Shown here piece by piece: positions 9,067 through 20,405 of a stretch of 52,058 bases of DNA; the first letter of the stretch is position 1; every line of letters starts with the position of its first letter. Source of the stretch: an uncultured Pelagibacteraceae bacterium (GTDB lineage Bacteria > Pseudomonadota > Alphaproteobacteria > Pelagibacterales > Pelagibacteraceae). The stretch spans positions 1 through 52,058 of the forward strand of contig CACDEU010000003.1 in assembly GCA_902551895.1 (NCBI GenBank), written 5' to 3'. Below the pieces are notes generated by a model. It saw only the letters and a list, made by a program, of their open reading frames with translations. It searched no databases and was not told where the DNA came from. The position numbers and the translations under genes are program-made.

Positions 9067-10250
9067 TGAAAGAGTTATTATTAATAATATTAATATTATT
9101 TTTTACTTCTAATTCTTCTGCAAATTTTAATGAAATTAAAAAAAAAGCTGTAGTAAACAAACCTGAAATAATTTTTCCAATTCCAAAAAATCTTAAAAAT
9201 TGTCAAACTAAACTTTATGTAAGTCCAGAATTAAATAAAATTGAACCAATTTTAAAAGTTAAAGCACCAATTGGATATGGATTAGACGATAGATACGATT
9301 ATGCATTAAGTAGATTTACAAATTTCACTTTTCCATGTAGTGGTGGAAATATAGAAGCTTGTGAATATGTAAAAAAAACAATTTTAAATTGGGCAAGAGC
9401 TGATGCAGCAAAAAGAACTGGACCATCAGACCATGAAGGCAGGCATTGGAATGATACACTAACAGTAAATTTGTATGTTGCATCACCTATGTTAGCCGCT
9501 TACTCATTTGCTAAGCAAGTTTTAAATGTGCCTCAAGAAGAGGATAAAATAATAAAAAATTGGTTTAAAAAAATTGTAAAAAAAAATCAACATTTATTAT
9601 ATGGAAAAACTTATGATAACGGTGGTGCCATGGGAACTCCTAAAAGAGCTCACAATCATGCTTTGTCTTCAGCAGTAGCTCATATGGCATTAGGAGTTTT
9701 ATTAGATGATAATATATTATTTAGAAAAGCGTTTAGAAATTATGAAGCAGCAATAAGATATCAAAGAAAAGATGGTAGCATGCCTATTGAGGTAAGAAGA
9801 GGCGGTAGAGCTATGTTTTACCAAGGTAGAGCCATGAATGCTCTTGCTGTAATAGCAATAATTGCCGAACATCAAGGTTATAATATTTGGGAATTAGATT
9901 TTAAAGGTAAAAATTATCATAATTTAGTTAAATTTTTTTTAGATTTTTCAGAAAATAATCAAATTGTTTTTAAATACGCCAAAGAAAACAGATTTCCAGG
10001 ACCCGCAAAAAATTATAAGGTTCAAGATCTCAAGTCTAATTCTAGCAGTAATTTTGGTTGGTTTTATGCATACGCAACAAGATTTCCAGACCATGAAAAT
10101 ATTAAAAGAGTCAAAACATGGATAAAAAATAAAGACGAAACGAATGGATATCAAAGAAGAATAATGCAACAGTTTAAAAATCTTAACAAAAGAGGCTTTG
10201 GTAGCGCTTCATGGACAGTTGTGGAGCCCTTCTGTCATTTTACTAAATAG
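9066..10250 (+). CDS. Secreted alginate-lyase-domain (PL5-like) protein
   Basis: N-terminal signal peptide [69 protein letters not shown] motifs of alginate lyase family. GTG start overlaps serA stop. Confidence 0.7.
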   Translation: MKELLLIILILFFTSNSSANFNEIKKKAVVNKPEIIFPIPKNLKNCQTKLYVSPELNKIEPILKVKAPIGYGLDDRYDYALSRFTNFTFPCSGGNIEACEYVKKTILNWARADAAKRTGPSDHEGRHWNDTLTVNLYVASPMLAAYSFAKQVLNVPQEEDKIIKNWFKKIVKKNQHLLYGKTYDNGGAMGTPKRAHNHALSSAVAHMALGVLLDDNILFRKAFRNYEAAIRYQRKDGSMPIEVRRGGRAMFYQGRAMNALAVIAIIAEHQGYNIWELDFKGKNYHNLVKFFLDFSENNQIVFKYAKENRFPGPAKNYKVQDLKSNSSSNFGWFYAYATRFPDHENIKRVKTWIKNKDETNGYQRRIMQQFKNLNKRGFGSASWTVVEPFCHFTK

Positions 10251-11523
10251 CTCTAATTGTTGGTAGTGAATAAAAATCTGCCGTATCTATTCTAGAAGAG
10301 TGCTCTCTTTTCATATTCCATCTTTTTTGAACACCAGCGCTAGCAAGACTTATAGCAGATCTCCCATATCTATAATTTGTATTATCAATTGATCTCATTA
10401 AACTGTTTATTTTTTCATCTTTTTCTGATGAAAATAAATTCTTTTTACCATCATCATTTGACAATCCTGTTAGTAACACACCTGCTTTTTGATAACGATA
10501 ACCATTTTTAAAAATAGTTTCTAAAGCAGCTAGTGCAGTTTTAACTATTTCAATACTATTGTTTGTTGCAATTGGAAAATCAATTGTTTTAGAATTTGAA
10601 TAATATCCAAATCTATTTTGGAAAGGACTTGTTCTAATAAAAATAGTTATTGATTTTGCAATTAAAGACTCTGATCTAATCTTTTCTGAAGCATTCAAAC
10701 AATAATTTGCAACAGCTTCTTTTAATTCTTGAAATTTTTCTACTCTTTTACCAAATGAACGTGATACCACACAGCTTTTTCTTTTTGATACAGTTTTTTC
10801 TAAATTGATACAAGAAATACCTCTAAGTTCCATTGCGGTTCTAGAACTTAAAACACTAGAACTTTTTTTAATCCAAGTATTGGAAATATTTTTTAATTGT
10901 TTAGCATTATAAATTCCATTTTGATGATAAAATTTAGTTAATTGCTTTCCAACACCCCAAACATCATTAATTTCTACTTTTTCTAGTATTGGATCAATAT
11001 TTTTAATTCCAATTAAACTTGTAACCCCAGATTCTTTTTTTTTGGCTATATGATTTGCAACTTTACTTAAGGTTTTTGTTTTAGCAATCCCAATGCTTGT
11101 AGGAATACCAGTCCATTGTAAGACTGTACTTCTAATTTCTTTTCCAACATCTTCTATTTCATTATCAGGAAAATTTGACAAATCTAAAAAAGCCTCATCA
11201 ATTGAATAAATTTCTATATCAGAATTAAAACGTTTTAAAGTTCTCATAACTCTTCTTGAAATATCTCCATATAGAGAATAACCAGACGAAAAAACTTGAA
11301 CATTATTTTTAATAATAATATCTTTTGCTTTAAAATAAGGTTCTCCCATTTTTATCCCTAATGCTTTTGCTTCATTAGATCTTGAAACGATACACCCATC
11401 ATTATTTGATAAGACAACAACAGGTTTTTTTCTTATTTTAGGATTAAATAATCTTTCACATGAAACATAGAAAGAATTACAATCAACTAGTGCTATTTTT
11501 TTAGTATGTTGAATGGATGACAT
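10243..11523 (-). CDS. umuC: DNA polymerase V catalytic subunit-like, Y-family polymerase
   Basis: [44 protein letters not shown] and [10 protein letters not shown] motifs; coupled to umuD. Confidence 0.92.
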   Translation of the reverse strand: MSSIQHTKKIALVDCNSFYVSCERLFNPKIRKKPVVVLSNNDGCIVSRSNEAKALGIKMGEPYFKAKDIIIKNNVQVFSSGYSLYGDISRRVMRTLKRFNSDIEIYSIDEAFLDLSNFPDNEIEDVGKEIRSTVLQWTGIPTSIGIAKTKTLSKVANHIAKKKESGVTSLIGIKNIDPILEKVEINDVWGVGKQLTKFYHQNGIYNAKQLKNISNTWIKKSSSVLSSRTAMELRGISCINLEKTVSKRKSCVVSRSFGKRVEKFQELKEAVANYCLNASEKIRSESLIAKSITIFIRTSPFQNRFGYYSNSKTIDFPIATNNSIEIVKTALAALETIFKNGYRYQKAGVLLTGLSNDDGKKNLFSSEKDEKINSLMRSIDNTNYRYGRSAISLASAGVQKRWNMKREHSSRIDTADFYSLPTIRAI

Positions 11524-11896
11524 AAGTTACAACCCCCCAAATAAAAATATCTTCTTCTTCATTAATTAAAATTCTATCTTCAAAATTTTTAGATCCAGAT
11601 GTTAAAAATTTTTTATCTCTCTCTTGAACAAAACTTTTAACTACAAGTTCATCATGAACGTTTGCTATAACTGTTGAAAAGTTTTTTGGCGTTAAGCTTT
11701 TGTCAACTAACAATAAATCTCCATCATTAATACCAACGTCAACCATTGATTTTCCTTGAACTCTTATGATGAAAGTTGCTGGAACATTTTTGATTAAATG
11801 AACATTTAGATCAATATCTTCCTCAATATAATCTGTTGCAGGAGATGGAAAACCCGCGCCAGCTTTGTGTAAATAGTAAGGTATTGTTATCTTCAT
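11501..11896 (-). CDS. umuD: UmuD-like S24 peptidase
   Basis: [18 protein letters not shown] cleavage-site region and [20 protein letters not shown] catalytic Ser motif; overlaps umuC. Confidence 0.9.
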   Translation of the reverse strand: MKITIPYYLHKAGAGFPSPATDYIEEDIDLNVHLIKNVPATFIIRVQGKSMVDVGINDGDLLLVDKSLTPKNFSTVIANVHDELVVKSFVQERDKKFLTSGSKNFEDRILINEEEDIFIWGVVTYVIHSTY

Positions 11897-11900
11897 AAAT

Positions 11901-11915
11901 GTTCTTCTTTTGTTC
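11901..11915 (-). promoter_or_regulatory. LexA/SOS box, alphaproteobacterial GTTC-N7-GTTC type
   Basis: GTTCTTCTTTTGTTC on + strand (GAACAAAAGAAGAAC on -), 4 nt upstream of the umuD ATG. Confidence 0.75.
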
Positions 11916-11970
11916 TAATTAATATATAAGTTATTCACTAGTGTCAATCAGGTTGTATTTTGAGTCTGGA

Positions 11971-11992
11971 AGTGAATCAAAAGTGAATCAAA
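11971..11992. repeat. Two perfect 11-bp tandem copies AGTGAATCAAA, with partial third copy AGGTGAAC
   Basis: 11971-11981 and 11982-11992 identical; AGGTGAAC follows at 11993-12000; inverted near-copy TTATTCACTA at 11931-11940. Confidence 0.7.
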
Positions 11993-12061
11993 AGGTGAAC
12001 ATTGAAACCACATTTTGTGTCCTTGTGGATAACTTTAACCAAGGATAGTTTAGATTACATA

Positions 12062-12523
12062 ATGAATATGAAAAACCTTGTAGGAATATTAGTTCTGATT
12101 TTGTTATGGAGCAGTATTGCTTCAGCAAAAAGTCTCAGAGTTGTTGATGGTGACACAATTATTCTAAATGGCGAGAAGATACGCTTTTCAGGAATTGATA
12201 CACCAGAATTAAAACAAACTTGTTTGAAAGACAGCGAAGAAGTAGGTTGTGGTATGTTTGCAAAGATGTTGCTAGTTAAAAAGATTGGTAACAATACACC
12301 AATATGTATTGGGAAAGAAAAGGATTTTTATAAAAGAACTCTAGCAGAATGTTTTGTTAATGGAGAAAGCTTGTCAAAATTTTTAGTAAGAAGTGGTTAT
12401 GCTTTTGCTTATAGAAAATACTCAACAAAATTTGTTAAGGACGAAGATTTTGCAAAAACAAATAAACTAGGAATGTGGTCAATGACTTTTCAATATCCAT
12501 GGGATTTTAGAAAAGGTTTATAA
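12062..12523 (+). CDS. Secreted/lipid-associated thermonuclease (SNase)-like nuclease
   Basis: Signal peptide then SLRVVDGDTIILNGEKIRFSGIDTPELKQTC; ATG at 12062 preferred over TTG at 12002. Confidence 0.85.
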   Translation: MNMKNLVGILVLILLWSSIASAKSLRVVDGDTIILNGEKIRFSGIDTPELKQTCLKDSEEVGCGMFAKMLLVKKIGNNTPICIGKEKDFYKRTLAECFVNGESLSKFLVRSGYAFAYRKYSTKFVKDEDFAKTNKLGMWSMTFQYPWDFRKGL

Positions 12524-12543
12524 AAAACTAAGGGAGAAAATAA

Positions 12544-12912
12544 ATGAAAAAATTATCGTGCCATTGTGGAGGGGTAGAAGCAGAAGTTAATGTTCCAGAA
12601 AAAGGATTTGAAAAAATTATGCGTTGCAATTGTTCTATCTGTAAGAGAAAAGGATATATTATAGGAGTAGTTGGACCAGATGATTTTAAATTAGCTAAAG
12701 GAGAAGATCTTTTAACACTTTATCAATTTAAAACAAAAATTGCCCAACATTATTTTTGTAAAGTTTGTGGTATTCATACTCACAACAGACCAAGAAGTAA
12801 TCCAAAAATCTATGGTGTAAATATTGCTTGTGTTGAAGGTATAAAACCATTTGAAATAGAAAATGTTCCAGTTAATGATGGAGAGAACCATCCTTTAGAT
12901 CAAAAAAAATAA
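12544..12912 (+). CDS. GFA/CENP-V family zinc-binding protein
   Basis: CHCGGVEAEV, RCNCSICKRKG, YFCKVCGIHTHNRPR cysteine pattern. Confidence 0.85.
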   Translation: MKKLSCHCGGVEAEVNVPEKGFEKIMRCNCSICKRKGYIIGVVGPDDFKLAKGEDLLTLYQFKTKIAQHYFCKVCGIHTHNRPRSNPKIYGVNIACVEGIKPFEIENVPVNDGENHPLDQKK

Positions 12913-12919
12913 TTTTTAT

Positions 12920-13843
12920 ATGCAGCAAATTGTTGAGTGTTATAAGAAAGTAAAGAATGATTGTTTTAAATTTATAAATTCACAAGAAACAAAAACAAAT
13001 AAATTTAAAAATAAAAATAAAATGCTTAAAACTTATTTAATACCCCTAAGCTTTTGGATAAAAAAAAAATCAAAAAAAAAATCTCCATTGATTATTGGTT
13101 TATCTGGAGGCCAAGGAACAGGAAAGACCACAATCACTGCGATAATAACCTTAATACTAAGAAAGTATTTTAAACTTAAAGTTTTTAAAGTTTCTATAGA
13201 TGATTTTTACAAAACTAGGAAAGATAGAACAAAATTATCAATTACAAAACACCCTTTATTAATTACAAGAGGAGTGCCAGGGACTCACGATTATAAAATT
13301 ATTCATGAATTCTTTAAAAAAATTAAAAATAAAAAATTTAGTAAATTAAGATTGCCAAAATTTGATAAATCTAAAGACGATAGATGCCACAAAAAGTTAT
13401 GGTATAAAATTAATTCAAGACCAGATGTAATAATTTTTGAAGGCTGGTGTGTTGGTGCAAAAGCTCAGAAAAAATCAGAACTTATTAGATCAATAAATCC
13501 AGCGGAAAAAATAGAAGATCCAGATTTAGTTTGGAGAAATTATGTTAATATTCAATTGAAAACACATTATAAAAATTTATTTAAACAAATTAATGAAATA
13601 ATTTATCTTAGAGCTAATAATTTTAAAATACTTCAAAAATGGAGAATAAAACAAGAAAAAATACTTTGGTTAAAGTCAAAAAATAAAAGAAATTTAAGAA
13701 TTATGAATAGAGGTGATATAATAAATTTTATGCAAACATACCAAAGAATTACCCAAAGCATGTTTAAAGATGCGCCAAAATATGCCTCGATTGTAATGAA
13801 ATTAAATAGTAATCATCAAATTAATTCAATTAAATTTAGATAA
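12920..13843 (+). CDS. D-glycerate 3-kinase-like P-loop kinase
   Basis: PLIIGLSGGQGTGKTTI Walker A, SIDDFYKTR, TRGVPGTHD, IFEGWCVG motifs. Confidence 0.85.
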   Translation: MQQIVECYKKVKNDCFKFINSQETKTNKFKNKNKMLKTYLIPLSFWIKKKSKKKSPLIIGLSGGQGTGKTTITAIITLILRKYFKLKVFKVSIDDFYKTRKDRTKLSITKHPLLITRGVPGTHDYKIIHEFFKKIKNKKFSKLRLPKFDKSKDDRCHKKLWYKINSRPDVIIFEGWCVGAKAQKKSELIRSINPAEKIEDPDLVWRNYVNIQLKTHYKNLFKQINEIIYLRANNFKILQKWRIKQEKILWLKSKNKRNLRIMNRGDIINFMQTYQRITQSMFKDAPKYASIVMKLNSNHQINSIKFR

Positions 13844-15139
13844 ATGAAAAAAATAATTTTAATCATAATTTCGTTAATTTTTTTTATACCCAAAGTTTTT
13901 GCAATCACACTTTCTGAAGCTCTTACCCAAGCATATAAAAATAACCCTGAATTAAATGCTGAAAGAGAAAATATTAAAGTTTCTGAAGAAGATTTAAATA
14001 TTTCTAAAGGAGACTATCTTCCAACTGTAACTTTGAGTGGAAGCAAAAGCCAAGAGAAAACTCGTGAGTTGACAAACCAATCAGGAGGAGATGCCAGTAT
14101 AAATGATGTAGACCCTCAAACAACTTCAATAACCATAGAACAAACAATTATTGATCTTGGAAGAGATGCAGAGTATGAAAAAAATAAAATTGGAATAAAT
14201 CTTGCAAAAGCAAAACTATTAAAAAAAGAGCAAGATATTTTATATAGAGCAATCGAAGCTTACACTGGAATTATTTTAGCAAATGAAAAATTTGAAATCA
14301 ATCAAGCAAATGTCAATTTGCTAGAAAGACAGGTAGAGACTGATAGTATTAGACTTGAAAGAGGCCAGGTTACACTTTCAGATGTTGCCCAATCCGAGTC
14401 TTCTTTGGCAGAAGCTCAAGCAAGATTTATACAGTCTCAAAATGAGGTTTTAACAAGTAAGTTAAATTATGAAAATATTATTGGACCAATTCCTGATGCA
14501 AAATTATTGGTTAAAAATTCAACATTAAATTTTATAATGCCAGAAAATTTAAATTCAGCAATTGAACTATCTAAAAAAAATAATCCTAATTTAATTATAG
14601 CTAAACTAGAATATGAGCAATCTAAAAAAGATACAATAATTGCAAAATCAGACTTATCACCAACAGCAAAAGTATCTTTTGAAAAAACATATAGTGATGA
14701 TCTAAGTTCTACTTATGACGAAAGAGAAAAAGATATTTTAAAAGCAACTGTTTCATGGCCCTTTTATTCTGGAGGAAAAAATAGAGCTACTTATAAAAAA
14801 AATAGAAATTTGCAAAATAGAAAAAGACTACTTTTAGATAATATAACAAAGACAAATGATGCAACTATTGCTAGTGCCTGGTCAAATTTTCAATCTAGTA
14901 AAAGTTTATTAAATTCAGTTGAGCTACAAGTTAGAGCTGCAGAAATTGCAAATGAAGGAATTACAGCCGAATATGAAAGTGGGGTTGGAAGAACTACTCT
15001 TGAAGTTATTCAATCAAATTCTTTTTTGTTAAATGCGCAAATTTCATTAGCTAATTCAGAAAGAAACTACCTTCTTTCCCAATTCAATGTTCTAAAATCA
15101 ATAGGATTGCTTAATAGCGACTATTTAAAAATTAAATAA
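13844..15139 (+). CDS. tolC: TolC-family outer membrane efflux protein
   Basis: Signal peptide; ITLSEALTQAYKNNPELNAERENIK; WPFYSGGKNRATY; coiled-coil TolC repeats. Confidence 0.88.
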   Translation: MKKIILIIISLIFFIPKVFAITLSEALTQAYKNNPELNAERENIKVSEEDLNISKGDYLPTVTLSGSKSQEKTRELTNQSGGDASINDVDPQTTSITIEQTIIDLGRDAEYEKNKIGINLAKAKLLKKEQDILYRAIEAYTGIILANEKFEINQANVNLLERQVETDSIRLERGQVTLSDVAQSESSLAEAQARFIQSQNEVLTSKLNYENIIGPIPDAKLLVKNSTLNFIMPENLNSAIELSKKNNPNLIIAKLEYEQSKKDTIIAKSDLSPTAKVSFEKTYSDDLSSTYDEREKDILKATVSWPFYSGGKNRATYKKNRNLQNRKRLLLDNITKTNDATIASAWSNFQSSKSLLNSVELQVRAAEIANEGITAEYESGVGRTTLEVIQSNSFLLNAQISLANSERNYLLSQFNVLKSIGLLNSDYLKIK

Positions 15140-15182
15140 ATTGCGGTTTTTTCGACCTAGAACATATTTTTATTGCCAATGA

Positions 15183-15197
15183 GAACAAAATGTGTAC
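15183..15197 (+). promoter_or_regulatory. Degenerate LexA-box candidate upstream of recA
   Basis: GAACAAAATGTGTAC = GAAC-N7-GTAC, one mismatch from GAAC-N7-GAAC and sharing GAACAAAA with the umuD box. Confidence 0.4.
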
Positions 15198-15246
15198 ATT
15201 TAAAACATGATTCGACTGTTAAAAAACCTAAAAAAAAAGGCAAAAA

Positions 15247-16362
15247 ATGACTAAAAATAACTTAAAAGTGGTTAAATCCACTAAAGATAAAGAATTGGAA
15301 AACAAAGAAAAAGATAAAGCTCTAGAAGCAGCAATTAGCCAAATTACAGACAACTTTGGAAAAGGCTCTGTAATGAAGCTTGGACAACAAAAAGCTATGG
15401 ATGTTGAATCCGTTTCAACAGGATCTTTAAGCTTAGACCTTGCGCTTGGCATTGGGGGATTGCCAAAGGGAAGAATTATTGAAATTTATGGGCCAGAGTC
15501 TTCTGGAAAAACAACATTGGCTTTACAAGTTATAGCTGAAGCACAGAAAGCTGGTGGTATTTGTGGATTTGTTGATGCAGAGCATGCATTAGATCCAGTT
15601 TATGCAAAAAAATTAGGCGTTGATACTGAAGAGTTATTAATTTCTCAACCAGATACTGGTGAACAAGCTTTAGAAATCACTGATACCTTAATAAAATCAG
15701 GATCAATGTCAGTTATTGTAGTTGATTCTGTTGCAGCATTAACACCAAGAGCTGAAATTGAAGGAGAGATGGGAGACCATCATGTAGGCCTTCAATCAAG
15801 ATTAATGAGTCAGGCATTAAGAAAACTAACAGGTTCAGTTTCAAGAACAAACACAATGGTTATTTTCATTAACCAAATTAGAATGAAAATTGGTGTAATG
15901 TTTGGAAGTCCAGAAACAACCTCAGGAGGAAATGCGCTGAAATTTTATTCTTCAGTTAGAATGGATATAAGAAGAATAGGTGCTATCAAAGACAAAGAAG
16001 AAATTATTGGAAACGCAACTAGAGTAAAAGTTGTTAAAAATAAAGTTGCACCACCATTTAAAGTAGTTGAATTTGACTTAATGTATGGAAAAGGAATAAG
16101 CAAAACTGGTGAACTGATAGATTTAGGAGCAAAAGCGGACATCGTTGAGAAATCTGGAGCTTGGTATGCCTATAAGGGCGAAAAAATTGGACAAGGAAAA
16201 GAAAATGCAAAATTATTCCTTGAACAAAATCCTAAGGCTGCAGCAGAAATAGAAATGGCAATAAGAGAAAAAGCTGGTCTTATTTCTAAAAAAATTGAAG
16301 GTAATCCGATAGAGAAAGAAAAAGCAGAATCTACAGAGGAAGTACCTACTAAAAAAAATTAG
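15247..16362 (+). CDS. recA: Recombinase A
   Basis: [20 protein letters not shown], full RecA sequence. Confidence 0.98.
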   Translation: MTKNNLKVVKSTKDKELENKEKDKALEAAISQITDNFGKGSVMKLGQQKAMDVESVSTGSLSLDLALGIGGLPKGRIIEIYGPESSGKTTLALQVIAEAQKAGGICGFVDAEHALDPVYAKKLGVDTEELLISQPDTGEQALEITDTLIKSGSMSVIVVDSVAALTPRAEIEGEMGDHHVGLQSRLMSQALRKLTGSVSRTNTMVIFINQIRMKIGVMFGSPETTSGGNALKFYSSVRMDIRRIGAIKDKEEIIGNATRVKVVKNKVAPPFKVVEFDLMYGKGISKTGELIDLGAKADIVEKSGAWYAYKGEKIGQGKENAKLFLEQNPKAAAEIEMAIREKAGLISKKIEGNPIEKEKAESTEEVPTKKN

Positions 16363-16381
16363 CATATAACTTTTAGTTATT

Positions 16382-16409
16382 AAAAGGCGCTCTTTTGGGC
16401 GCCTTTTTT
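16382..16409 (+). terminator. Rho-independent terminator after recA
   Basis: AAAAGGCGC-tcttttgg-GCGCCTTTT perfect 9-bp stem followed by T tract. Confidence 0.88.
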
Positions 16410-16456
16410 CCCTATAGAAATATAGACATCATATAAAAAAGCTGTATTTTAGAAAT

Positions 16457-19123
16457 ATGGCAGACAAAACACTTAATGAAATAAGAAGTACTTTTCTCAA
16501 ATACTTTGAGAAGAATGGTCATAAAATTGTAGAGTCTAGTAATTTAGTTCCAAACAATGATCCAACACTAATGTTTGCAAACTCGGGAATGGTCCAATTT
16601 AAAAATGTTTTTACCGGCTTAGAAAAGAGAGATTACAAAACAGCAACTACATCCCAAAAGTGCGTAAGAGCTGGAGGAAAACATAATGACCTTGAAAATG
16701 TTGGTTATACACCAAGACACCATACCTTTTTTGAGATGCTTGGTAACTTTTCATTTGGAGATTATTTTAAAGAAAGAGCAATTGAACTAGCTTGGAATTT
16801 AGTAACCAAAGACTTTGGTTTAGACAAAAATAGGCTTTATTTCACAGTTTTTAACGAAGACGAAGAAGCACTTAATCTTTGGAAAAAAATATCAGGACTA
16901 GGAGAAGATAAAGTAATTAAGATTTCAACATCAGATAATTTTTGGTCGATGGGTGAAACAGGCCCTTGTGGCCCTTGTTCAGAAATATTTTATGATCATG
17001 GTGACCATCTAAAAGGTGGATTACCCGGAACAAAAGATCAAGATGGAGATAGATATATTGAAATTTGGAACCTTGTATTTATGCAATTTGAACAAATTTC
17101 TAAAGAAAAAAGAATAAATTTACCAAAACCATCTGTAGATACAGGAATGGGGCTAGAGAGAATTGCAGCTTTGCTTCAGGGCACACACGATAATTATAAA
17201 ACAGATCATTTTAAAAAATTAATAAATTCAATTTCTGAAGCAGTTAAAGTTAAACCTGATGAAAAAAATGTTTCTAGTTTTAGAGTAATCGCAGATCATT
17301 TGAGAGCAAGTTCATTTTTAATTGCAGAAGGTGTTTTACCATCAAACGAAGGAAGAGGTTATGTATTAAGAAGAATTATGAGAAGAGGAATGAGACATTC
17401 TCATTTACTAGGATCGAAACAACCAATTTTTTACAATATTTTTAAAACTTTAATGGATGAGATGTCAGGAAATTATCCTGAACTTATAAGAGCAGAGTCT
17501 TTAATTAAAGAAACTTTAAAGACAGAAGAAGAAAAATTTTTAGTTTTATTAGAAAGAGGGATGAAAATTTTAAACGATGAAATTTCAAAAATTGATAAAG
17601 TTTTACCTGGTGAAGTAGCTTTTAAATTATATGACACATACGGATTTCCTCTAGACTTAACTGAAGATATTTTAAAAAATAAGTCATTAAAAATAGATAA
17701 TAAAAAATTTAAAACTTTAATGAATGAAAGCAGAGAACTTGCTAAGAAAAATTGGAAAGGATCAGGTGATAGTTCAGTCAATAAGATATGGTTTGAAATT
17801 AAAGATAGATTAGGCCCATCAGAATTTTTAGGTTATGAAACTGACTATGCAGAAGGAAAGATTTTATCATTATTAAAAGATAACAAAGAAGTTAAAAGTT
17901 TATCTGCTAATGATGAAGGTATGATAATCACAAATCAAACACCTTTTTATGGAGAGTCTGGCGGCCAAGTTGGAGACACTGGAGAAATTACCTCTGGAGA
18001 ATTTAAATTTGAAGTACATGATGTGCAAAAACAGTTAGGAGACTTATTTGTTCATTATGGCAAAGTAATTAAAGGTACTATTAAAGTGAATGATAATGTT
18101 GAAATGAAAATTGATGTAAATAGAAGAAACGATGTTAGAGCTTATCATTCCGCAACTCACTTATTACATGAGTCATTGAGAAGAGTGCTTGGTACTCACG
18201 TAACCCAAAAAGGTTCCCTAGTTGAACCTAATCGTTTGAGATTTGATTTTAGTCATATGAAGCCTATCTCTAATGAAGAAATAAAAAAAATAGAAAACTT
18301 TGTAAATTCCATGGTTGATAAAAAATCTGAGGTAAAAACAAGACTTATGACCCCAAAAGAAGCAGTTGATAATGGTGCATTAGCTCTTTTTGGTGAAAAA
18401 TATGGTGATGAAGTTAGAGTTTTATCAATGGGTAATGAAAAAGAACGTTATTTCTCAACAGAATTGTGTGGCGGGACACATGTAAGAAATACTGGCGATA
18501 TAGGAAAATTTAAGATTGTTAGCCAATCTTCAATAGCAGCGGGGGTGAGAAGAGTAGAAGCTTTAAGAGAGAAGCAATTACAAGAATATTTAAATAAAAA
18601 AGAAAAACTCAGTGACATTGAAAGTGAAAAAAATGAAGAAACAATTAAAGATTTATCCCAAAAAATAATCAAATTAGGTGGAAAACCCAATATCACTAAC
18701 GAAAATCAGCAAACTTTAATTAAAGACTTAACAAGACATTATGAACAGCTTTTAGTCCAATCAACTTTAAGTGATAAATCAAAAAATATTATTAATGATA
18801 AAACTATAAATAATGTCAAAGTTAGATTTCAAAAAGTAATTGATTTACCTCCTAAAGATTTAAGAAAACTTGTTGATAATGGAAAAAAAGAACTAACTGA
18901 AGGTGTTATAGTTATTTTTGCAATTAAAGATGAAAAAATTGGATTAGCAATTGGTGTTACTGAAAATCTAACAAAAAAATATGATGCTGTTAAATTAGTA
19001 AAAATTGGATCAGAAATTATTGGAGGAAAAGGTGGAGGAGGAAGATCTGATTTTGCTCAAGCAGGTGGAATTGATAGCTCAAAAATAGATAATGCTATCG
19101 AACAAATTAAATCTTTAATTTAG
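16457..19123 (+). CDS. alaS: Alanyl-tRNA synthetase
   Basis: Complete AlaRS including editing domain [13 protein letters not shown] and C-terminal [16 protein letters not shown]. Confidence 0.98.
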   Translation: MADKTLNEIRSTFLKYFEKNGHKIVESSNLVPNNDPTLMFANSGMVQFKNVFTGLEKRDYKTATTSQKCVRAGGKHNDLENVGYTPRHHTFFEMLGNFSFGDYFKERAIELAWNLVTKDFGLDKNRLYFTVFNEDEEALNLWKKISGLGEDKVIKISTSDNFWSMGETGPCGPCSEIFYDHGDHLKGGLPGTKDQDGDRYIEIWNLVFMQFEQISKEKRINLPKPSVDTGMGLERIAALLQGTHDNYKTDHFKKLINSISEAVKVKPDEKNVSSFRVIADHLRASSFLIAEGVLPSNEGRGYVLRRIMRRGMRHSHLLGSKQPIFYNIFKTLMDEMSGNYPELIRAESLIKETLKTEEEKFLVLLERGMKILNDEISKIDKVLPGEVAFKLYDTYGFPLDLTEDILKNKSLKIDNKKFKTLMNESRELAKKNWKGSGDSSVNKIWFEIKDRLGPSEFLGYETDYAEGKILSLLKDNKEVKSLSANDEGMIITNQTPFYGESGGQVGDTGEITSGEFKFEVHDVQKQLGDLFVHYGKVIKGTIKVNDNVEMKIDVNRRNDVRAYHSATHLLHESLRRVLGTHVTQKGSLVEPNRLRFDFSHMKPISNEEIKKIENFVNSMVDKKSEVKTRLMTPKEAVDNGALALFGEKYGDEVRVLSMGNEKERYFSTELCGGTHVRNTGDIGKFKIVSQSSIAAGVRRVEALREKQLQEYLNKKEKLSDIESEKNEETIKDLSQKIIKLGGKPNITNENQQTLIKDLTRHYEQLLVQSTLSDKSKNIINDKTINNVKVRFQKVIDLPPKDLRKLVDNGKKELTEGVIVIFAIKDEKIGLAIGVTENLTKKYDAVKLVKIGSEIIGGKGGGGRSDFAQAGGIDSSKIDNAIEQIKSLI

Positions 19124-20329
19124 TTTATTTTTAAGGTTTCCATCAATCACATCTAGAAATTGATTTGTTGTAAGATATTTACTTGAAGGACCAACCAAGA
19201 TTGCTAAATCTTTTGTCATTAAGCCGCTTTCAACTGTTTCAATGCATACTTTTTCTAAAGTTTTTACAAATTTTTTAAGTTCCTCGTTATTATCCATCTT
19301 TCCTCTATGATAAAGACCTCTTGCCCATGCAAATATAGACGCTATTGGATTTGTTGATGTTTCTTTTCCTTGTTGATGCAGTCTATAATGTCTAGTAACA
19401 GTTCCATGTGCAGCCTCAGCCTCTATAGTATTTCCATCAGGTGTCATTAGAACACTACTCATAAGGCCCAAAGACCCAAATCCTTGAGCAACTGTATCAG
19501 ATTGCACATCTCCATCATAGTTTTTACATGCCCAAATATAGTTTCCATTCCACTTCATCGCACATGCTACCATGTCGTCTATAAGTCTATGTTCATAAGT
19601 TATTTCTCTTTCTTTAAATTTTTCTTTAAATTCATTATCAAAAACTTCTTGGAATAAATCTTTAAATCTACCATCATAATTTTTTAATATGGTATTTTTT
19701 GTTGAAAGATAAACTGGCCATTTTCTATTAAGTCCATAATTCATACATGCTCTTGCAAAATCTTTTATTGATTGATCCAAGTTGTACATTGATAAAGCAA
19801 CACCAGAACTTGGAAAATTAAATACTTCAAATTCTTTTTTTTCGCTCCCATCTTCTGAGGTCCATTTTATTTCTAATTTTCCTTTACCAGGAACTTTAAA
19901 ATCTGTCGCTCTATATTGATCTCCAAATGCGTGCCTACCTATGCAAATTGGATTTGTCCAACTTGGAACTAATTTAGGAATATTTTTGCAGATGATTGGT
20001 TCTCTAAAAACTGTTCCTCCTAAAATGTTTCTTATAGTACCATTGGGCGATCTCCACATTTTTTTTAAATTAAATTCCTTTACTCTTGCCTCATCAGGGG
20101 TAATAGTTGCACACTTAATTCCTACTCCATTTTTTTTAATAGCTTTTGCACAATCTATTGTAATTTGGTCATTAGTTGCATCTCTACTTTTCATTCCCAA
20201 ATCATAATATTCAATTCCTAAATCTAAATATTGTAAAATTAATTTTTTTTTGATGAACTCCCATATGACTCTAGTCATTTCATCACCATCAAGTTCAACA
20301 ATTGGGTTTTTTACCTTAATTTTGCTCAT
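19115..20329 (-). CDS. icd: NADP-dependent isocitrate dehydrogenase
   Basis: [32 protein letters not shown], eukaryote/alphaproteobacterial-type IDH. Confidence 0.95.
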   Translation of the reverse strand: MSKIKVKNPIVELDGDEMTRVIWEFIKKKLILQYLDLGIEYYDLGMKSRDATNDQITIDCAKAIKKNGVGIKCATITPDEARVKEFNLKKMWRSPNGTIRNILGGTVFREPIICKNIPKLVPSWTNPICIGRHAFGDQYRATDFKVPGKGKLEIKWTSEDGSEKKEFEVFNFPSSGVALSMYNLDQSIKDFARACMNYGLNRKWPVYLSTKNTILKNYDGRFKDLFQEVFDNEFKEKFKEREITYEHRLIDDMVACAMKWNGNYIWACKNYDGDVQSDTVAQGFGSLGLMSSVLMTPDGNTIEAEAAHGTVTRHYRLHQQGKETSTNPIASIFAWARGLYHRGKMDNNEELKKFVKTLEKVCIETVESGLMTKDLAILVGPSSKYLTTNQFLDVIDGNLKNKLN

Positions 20330-20405
20330 ATTTAGATGTATCTAAGTAATTGAATTTCGAGTTTTTATATACATATTAACCTAAAAATTATCAAAAGAAA
20401 TAAAT

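Noticed and set aside
12002-12061. TTG-initiated N-terminal extension of the SNase-like gene
   Set aside because: The internal ATG at 12062 gives a clean signal peptide; the extension would remove it.
15145-15228. Long-range inverted repeat GGTTTTTT...AAAAAACC upstream of recA
   Set aside because: 68-nt loop and homopolymer arms in an AT-rich genome; expected by chance.
15228-15452. 74 aa minus-strand ORF across the recA start
   Set aside because: Antisense to recA 5' end, no supporting features.
17473-17781. 102 aa minus-strand ORF inside alaS
   Set aside because: Antisense shadow ORF in a universally conserved gene.
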